A stretch of DNA of 64,000 bases from JANLYC01 sp963750495. GTDB lineage: Bacteria > Actinomycetota > Actinomycetes > Propionibacteriales > Nocardioidaceae. The stretch covers positions 16,759 to 80,758 of the forward strand of contig CAVVQV010000014.1 of NCBI GenBank assembly GCA_963750495.1. Direction: 5' to 3'. The notes under the pieces were generated by a model. The model made no database searches. It was not told where the DNA came from and worked only from the letters and a program-made list of their open reading frames with translations. Positions 61,083 through 64,000 of this stretch are shown here, piece by piece; the first letter of the stretch is position 1, and each line of letters starts with the position of its first letter. The position numbers and the translations under genes are program-made.

Positions 61083-62126
61083 ATGACCGACCTCACGCAC
61101 ACCTGGGACGGCCTGGAGATCGCAGCCGACGATCCCCGTGGGGCGACCGTCGTCGTACGCCGGCGTACGTCCGCCGGGGCGGTCGAGTTGCTGCTGCTGC
61201 ATCGCAGCCATCACGGCCCCGAGTTCGAGGGCGACTGGGCGTGGACCGCGCCTGCCGGGTCGCGACAGCCCGGCGAAGCCGTCTATCCCGCGGCGCTGCG
61301 CGAGCTGGCCGAGGAGGCCGGTCTGACCGGGCTGGACGTCTTCGCCTTGGATCTGGACCGCCCCGATCCCCCACGTGACGGCCGGTCGCGGTACCACTGG
61401 GCCATCTTCGGGACGGACGTGGATCACAGCGCCGAGATCGACCTGGTCGACCCCGAGCACGACCGGTACGTGTGGCTGTCTCCGGACCAGTGCCGAGAGC
61501 GCCTCCTGCCGACGTGGGTGGCCGATGGGCAGGTAGGCCTGGGAGCCCGCGTACCCCTGGTGTCGGTGTCGTTCCGTGCGATGCGCCACGACGACCTGCC
61601 CGCGGTCGTGGCCTGGCAGCAGGCGCCGCATGCCGCCCGCTGGTTCCACGGGGACGCGATGACGCCCGAGGCCGCCCGTGAACGGTACGGACCTCGGATC
61701 GAGGGCGATCACCCCACCCGGATGTGGGTGATCGAGATCGACGGCCGGGGCGTCGGCTACGTGCAGGACTACCGTGTCGGCGACTACGACGAGTACGCCG
61801 TGAAGACCGGGGACCCCGACGCGATCGGCTTCGACTACGTGCTGGGCGAGCCCGGTCTGGTCGGACGGGGGATCGGCACCCGGATGATCTGGACGTTCTG
61901 CCGGGACGTCCTCGTGCCGTCCTACCCGGACGCACCGCGTTTCATCGCCAGCCCCGACCACCGCAACGCCGCGTCACTGCGAGCGCTGGCCAAGTGCGGC
62001 TTCGTGGCCGGCAACTGGATCGACGTGCCCAGCGTGAGCGGAGCAGGGGTCGACACCGAGGTCGTCTGCACACTCGATCGGCTGCACTGGTTCGGCCCTC
62101 GCCCCGATCTCGCCTGGAACGGCTGA
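61083..62126 (+). CDS. NUDIX hydrolase fused to GNAT acetyltransferase
   Basis: A 347-aa two-domain protein. The N-terminal domain (1-160) contains a complete Nudix box at residues 59-81 (GSRQPGEAV to ELAEEAGL), the site that hydrolyses nucleoside diphosphate derivatives. The C-terminal domain (about 163-330) is a GNAT of the AAC(6')-like type, with FRAMRHDDLPAVVAW, the acetyl-CoA loop GLVGRGIGTRM, and SPDHRNAASLRALAKCGF. Fusion of these two activities is unusual. It may relate to detoxification of a nucleotide-linked amine, but this is inference. Confidence 0.88.
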   Translation: MTDLTHTWDGLEIAADDPRGATVVVRRRTSAGAVELLLLHRSHHGPEFEGDWAWTAPAGSRQPGEAVYPAALRELAEEAGLTGLDVFALDLDRPDPPRDGRSRYHWAIFGTDVDHSAEIDLVDPEHDRYVWLSPDQCRERLLPTWVADGQVGLGARVPLVSVSFRAMRHDDLPAVVAWQQAPHAARWFHGDAMTPEAARERYGPRIEGDHPTRMWVIEIDGRGVGYVQDYRVGDYDEYAVKTGDPDAIGFDYVLGEPGLVGRGIGTRMIWTFCRDVLVPSYPDAPRFIASPDHRNAASLRALAKCGFVAGNWIDVPSVSGAGVDTEVVCTLDRLHWFGPRPDLAWNG

Positions 62127-62176
62127 GAACCACGTACGCCGCGTGACCTGACTCGCACCGGCCGCGTCATCGGAAT

Positions 62177-62223
62177 ATCACAGCGGCTCTCGTGTTGGCC
62201 CCCCACATGAGAGCTGCTGTGAT
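62177..62223. promoter_or_regulatory. Hairpin enclosing the oxidoreductase start codon
   Basis: ATCACAGCGGCTCTC (62177-62191) pairs with GAGAGCTGCTGTGAT (62209-62223), 14 Watson-Crick pairs and one G-T. The loop of 17 bases (62192-62208) covers the ribosome-binding region and the first two bases of the ATG at 62207; the G at 62209 starts the 3' arm. In the mRNA it could limit translation. It might also be a DNA operator. Confidence 0.45.
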
Positions 62224-63139
62224 TCGCACCTATGGAGACCCCGACGTCGTCGAGACCGCGGAGGTCGACGACCCGTTGGTCGGTCCCGACTACGTCCTGA
62301 TCAAGGTCGCCGCTGCCGGAGTGAACCCCGTCGACTGGAAAGTCGTGGCCGGTTACCTGCAGGGCGCCTTCCCGCACCACCTGCCCCTGATCCCGGGCTG
62401 GGACGTGTCCGGCGAGGTCGTCGCCGTCGGGCCTGCAGTGACCGAGGTCGCTCCCGGAGACCGGGTGGCGGCGTACAACCGCAAGGATCACGTGCAGAAC
62501 GGCACCTTCGCCGAGCTCGTGGCCGCGCCCATCCGCGCGGTGGCCAAGGTGCCGGACGGTGTCGACCTCGTCAGCGCCGGAGCGCTTCCGCTGGTCGGCC
62601 TGACTGCCCAGCAGCTGATCGACGCCACCGAGGTCGGCGAGGGTGACACGGTCCTCGTGCATGCGGCCGCAGGCGGCGTCGGCGGTATCGGCGTCCAGCT
62701 GGCGAGGCTGCGTGGTGCTCGCGTGATCGGTTCCGCCAGCGAACGCAACCACGACTACGTCCGCTCGCTCGGTGCCGAGCCCGTCGAGTACGGTGAATCC
62801 GCCGCCGAGCTGACCGCCAACGTGCGCAAGGTCGCGCCCGACGGCGTGGACGTGGTGCTGGACTTCATCGGGGGCGACTCGCTCGAGTCGGCCCCGGACG
62901 TGCTCGCCGACGGCGGTCGGGTGGGTTCGATCGTCGACGCCGACACCGTCAAGAAGCTGGGTGGGCGCTACATCTTCGTCCGGCCCAACGGCCCGATGTT
63001 GGCCGACCTGCTCGCCCTCGTCGCTGACGGGTCGCTGCGGGTGGAGATCGCCGAGCAGTTCCCTCTTGACCGCGCCGGTGACGCGTTGGCGGCCAACAAG
63101 GCCGGTCACGTGCGCGGCAAGGTCGTCGTCACCGTCTGA
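62207..63139 (+). CDS. NADP-dependent quinone oxidoreductase (zinc-less MDR family)
   Basis: A 310-aa enzyme of the medium-chain dehydrogenase/reductase superfamily, QOR type. It contains NPVDWKVVAGYL, the cofactor fold VLVHAAAGGVGGIGVQLARL with AAGGVGG, and lacks the structural zinc cysteines. It reduces quinones or activated double bonds with NADPH. The ATG at 62207 is preferred; a GTG at 62192 is possible. Confidence 0.9.
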   Translation: MRAAVIRTYGDPDVVETAEVDDPLVGPDYVLIKVAAAGVNPVDWKVVAGYLQGAFPHHLPLIPGWDVSGEVVAVGPAVTEVAPGDRVAAYNRKDHVQNGTFAELVAAPIRAVAKVPDGVDLVSAGALPLVGLTAQQLIDATEVGEGDTVLVHAAAGGVGGIGVQLARLRGARVIGSASERNHDYVRSLGAEPVEYGESAAELTANVRKVAPDGVDVVLDFIGGDSLESAPDVLADGGRVGSIVDADTVKKLGGRYIFVRPNGPMLADLLALVADGSLRVEIAEQFPLDRAGDALAANKAGHVRGKVVVTV

Positions 63140-63147
63140 CCCGACTC

Positions 63148-63187
63148 GTCAGAACCCAGTGGCGCTATAGACCGACTGGGTTCTGAC
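63148..63187 (+). terminator. Hairpin between oxidoreductase and AraC gene
   Basis: GTCAGAACCCAGT (63148-63160) and ACTGGGTTCTGAC (63175-63187) pair perfectly over 13 bases around a 14-base loop. Outer CGACTC and GAGTCG segments could extend it across a bulge. It starts 8 bases after the oxidoreductase stop. There is no T-run, so an operator for the AraC gene is an alternative. Confidence 0.55.
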
Positions 63188-63214
63188 AACTCGGAGTCGT
63201 CGTACCCTCGGATT

Positions 63215-64000
63215 GTGTCCGAGACGAGTCGCGGTGCTTCATGGCGCCCTCCGCTGGCGCTGCGTCCCTATGTCACGCAGGCGTCCGGCTACTGCTACGA
63301 CGCCGGTGCCCAGACCGCCCACCGTGGCATGCCGTCCACGACCTTGACGGTCGTGCTCGCGTTCGGTCAGCCGCTCGACGTGGGGTGGCACGGGCGTGAC
63401 GAGACTCAGCACCACTTCTGGGGCGTCGTGTCGGGGCTGTCTCTCGAGGCCGCGGAGATCCGTCAGCGGGGCCGTCAGGAGGGCGTCACGCTCGGCCTCA
63501 CCCCCGCAGGTGCCAGGCTGCTGCTGGGGCTTCCGGCTTCCGCTGTGCAGGGTCAGCTGGTGTCCGTCGATGACGTTCTCGGTGCCCGGGGCAACCGGCT
63601 GTACGACGCCGTGGCGGACGCGTCCGGTTGGCCGGAGCGGTTTGCGGCACTCGGGCGAGAGCTGACCGGGCTGGCAGCCGTCGGCGAGGACACCCCGCCC
63701 GCCAGGGCCGAGGTGGCGCACGCCTGGTCGCGGTTGACCGGACCCGACGATGCTGCGCCGCGCGTGGCGGAGGTGGCGTCCGACGTCGGCTGGAGCCGTC
63801 GCCACCTGGGTGAACAGTTCCGCGCCGAGACCGGGCTGTCGCCGACGGACGCGCGGCGACTCGCGCGCTTCGAGAGGTCGCACGCCATGACGAGACGGCA
63901 GGCGCAGCCGCTGGCCGAGGTCGCGTTTGCCTGTGGGTTCGCCGACCAGGCGCACATGACGCGGGAGTGGCAAGACCTTTGCGGCTACACCCCAGGGCAG
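63215..64000 (+). CDS. AraC family transcriptional regulator, cut by window end
   Basis: The frame is open to the last base, so the 3' end is missing. The visible 262 residues hold an AraC-type ligand-binding half (RPYVTQASGYCYDAGAQTAH) and a C-terminal helix-turn-helix (VAEVASDVGWSRRHLGEQFR, then LAEVAFACGFADQAHMTREW). The GTG at 63215 is the chosen start. Since it lies directly after the quinone oxidoreductase gene on the same strand, it may regulate that gene or itself. Confidence 0.82.
   Translation, partial: MSETSRGASWRPPLALRPYVTQASGYCYDAGAQTAHRGMPSTTLTVVLAFGQPLDVGWHGRDETQHHFWGVVSGLSLEAAEIRQRGRQEGVTLGLTPAGARLLLGLPASAVQGQLVSVDDVLGARGNRLYDAVADASGWPERFAALGRELTGLAAVGEDTPPARAEVAHAWSRLTGPDDAAPRVAEVASDVGWSRRHLGEQFRAETGLSPTDARRLARFERSHAMTRRQAQPLAEVAFACGFADQAHMTREWQDLCGYTPGQ

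Overview
The window is 64 kb of very GC-rich, densely packed DNA from an actinobacterium. The evidence is a conserved chromosomal block (FtsK, a RodZ-like HTH protein, RimO, a PgsA-type synthase, CinA, a ClgR-like regulator, and later DUF3046-RecA-RecX with an actinobacterial SOS box), two MMPL transporters, an Eis-like acetyltransferase, a SigE-family ECF sigma factor and a decayed DUF222/HNH endonuclease. Nocardioidaceae (Nocardioides or a relative) is my best guess; this is inference, because there is no rRNA gene. No tRNA, rRNA or CRISPR array was recognised.

Layout. 0-6.7 kb: end of a membrane protein, an 840-bp non-coding stretch carrying a dispersed repeat, then a four-gene cluster (ECF sigma factor, 154-aa protein, intracellular subtilase, TPR-CHAT protease) that looks like a protease-linked signalling or defence system. 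6.9-13 kb: MMPL transporter, GalE, a metallophosphoesterase, an Eis-like acetyltransferase and a P-loop protein. 13-20.8 kb: conserved ftsK-rodZ-rimO-pgsA-cinA-clgR block. 20.8-25.1 kb: an accessory patch with frameshifted genes, a methyltransferase and an IS110 remnant between near-identical 33-bp repeats, and a broken HNH endonuclease next to a second copy of the dispersed repeat. 25-38.6 kb: small ABM and cupin proteins, Nei glycosylase, S9 peptidase, Lhr helicase, the one-carbon pair fhs-fchA, and a sigma factor overlapping a BNR-repeat membrane protein. 38.9-46.5 kb: ABC-2 exporter, TetR divergent from a second MMPL transporter, MTA phosphorylase and a DUF2993 protein. 46.5-56 kb: epimerase, membrane glycosyltransferase-like protein, XdhC and CPBP proteins, then seven genes each overlapping the next (GT2, DUF2064 transferase, methyltransferase, molybdopterin oxidoreductase, membrane protein, response regulator, histidine kinase). 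56-64 kb: small enzymes, an MFS transporter, DUF3046-recA-recX, a secreted RTX-like mini-protein, a NUDIX-acetyltransferase fusion, a quinone oxidoreductase and a truncated AraC regulator.

Two gene sets deserve most attention. The 1.4-6.7 kb cluster combines a sigma factor with two predicted cytoplasmic proteases, a logic reminiscent of the sigma factor/TPR-CHAT pair of type III-E CRISPR loci but with no CRISPR part here. The 50.5-56 kb coupled operon joins sugar-transfer, methylation and molybdenum redox enzymes to its own two-component system; its product cannot be read from the sequence.
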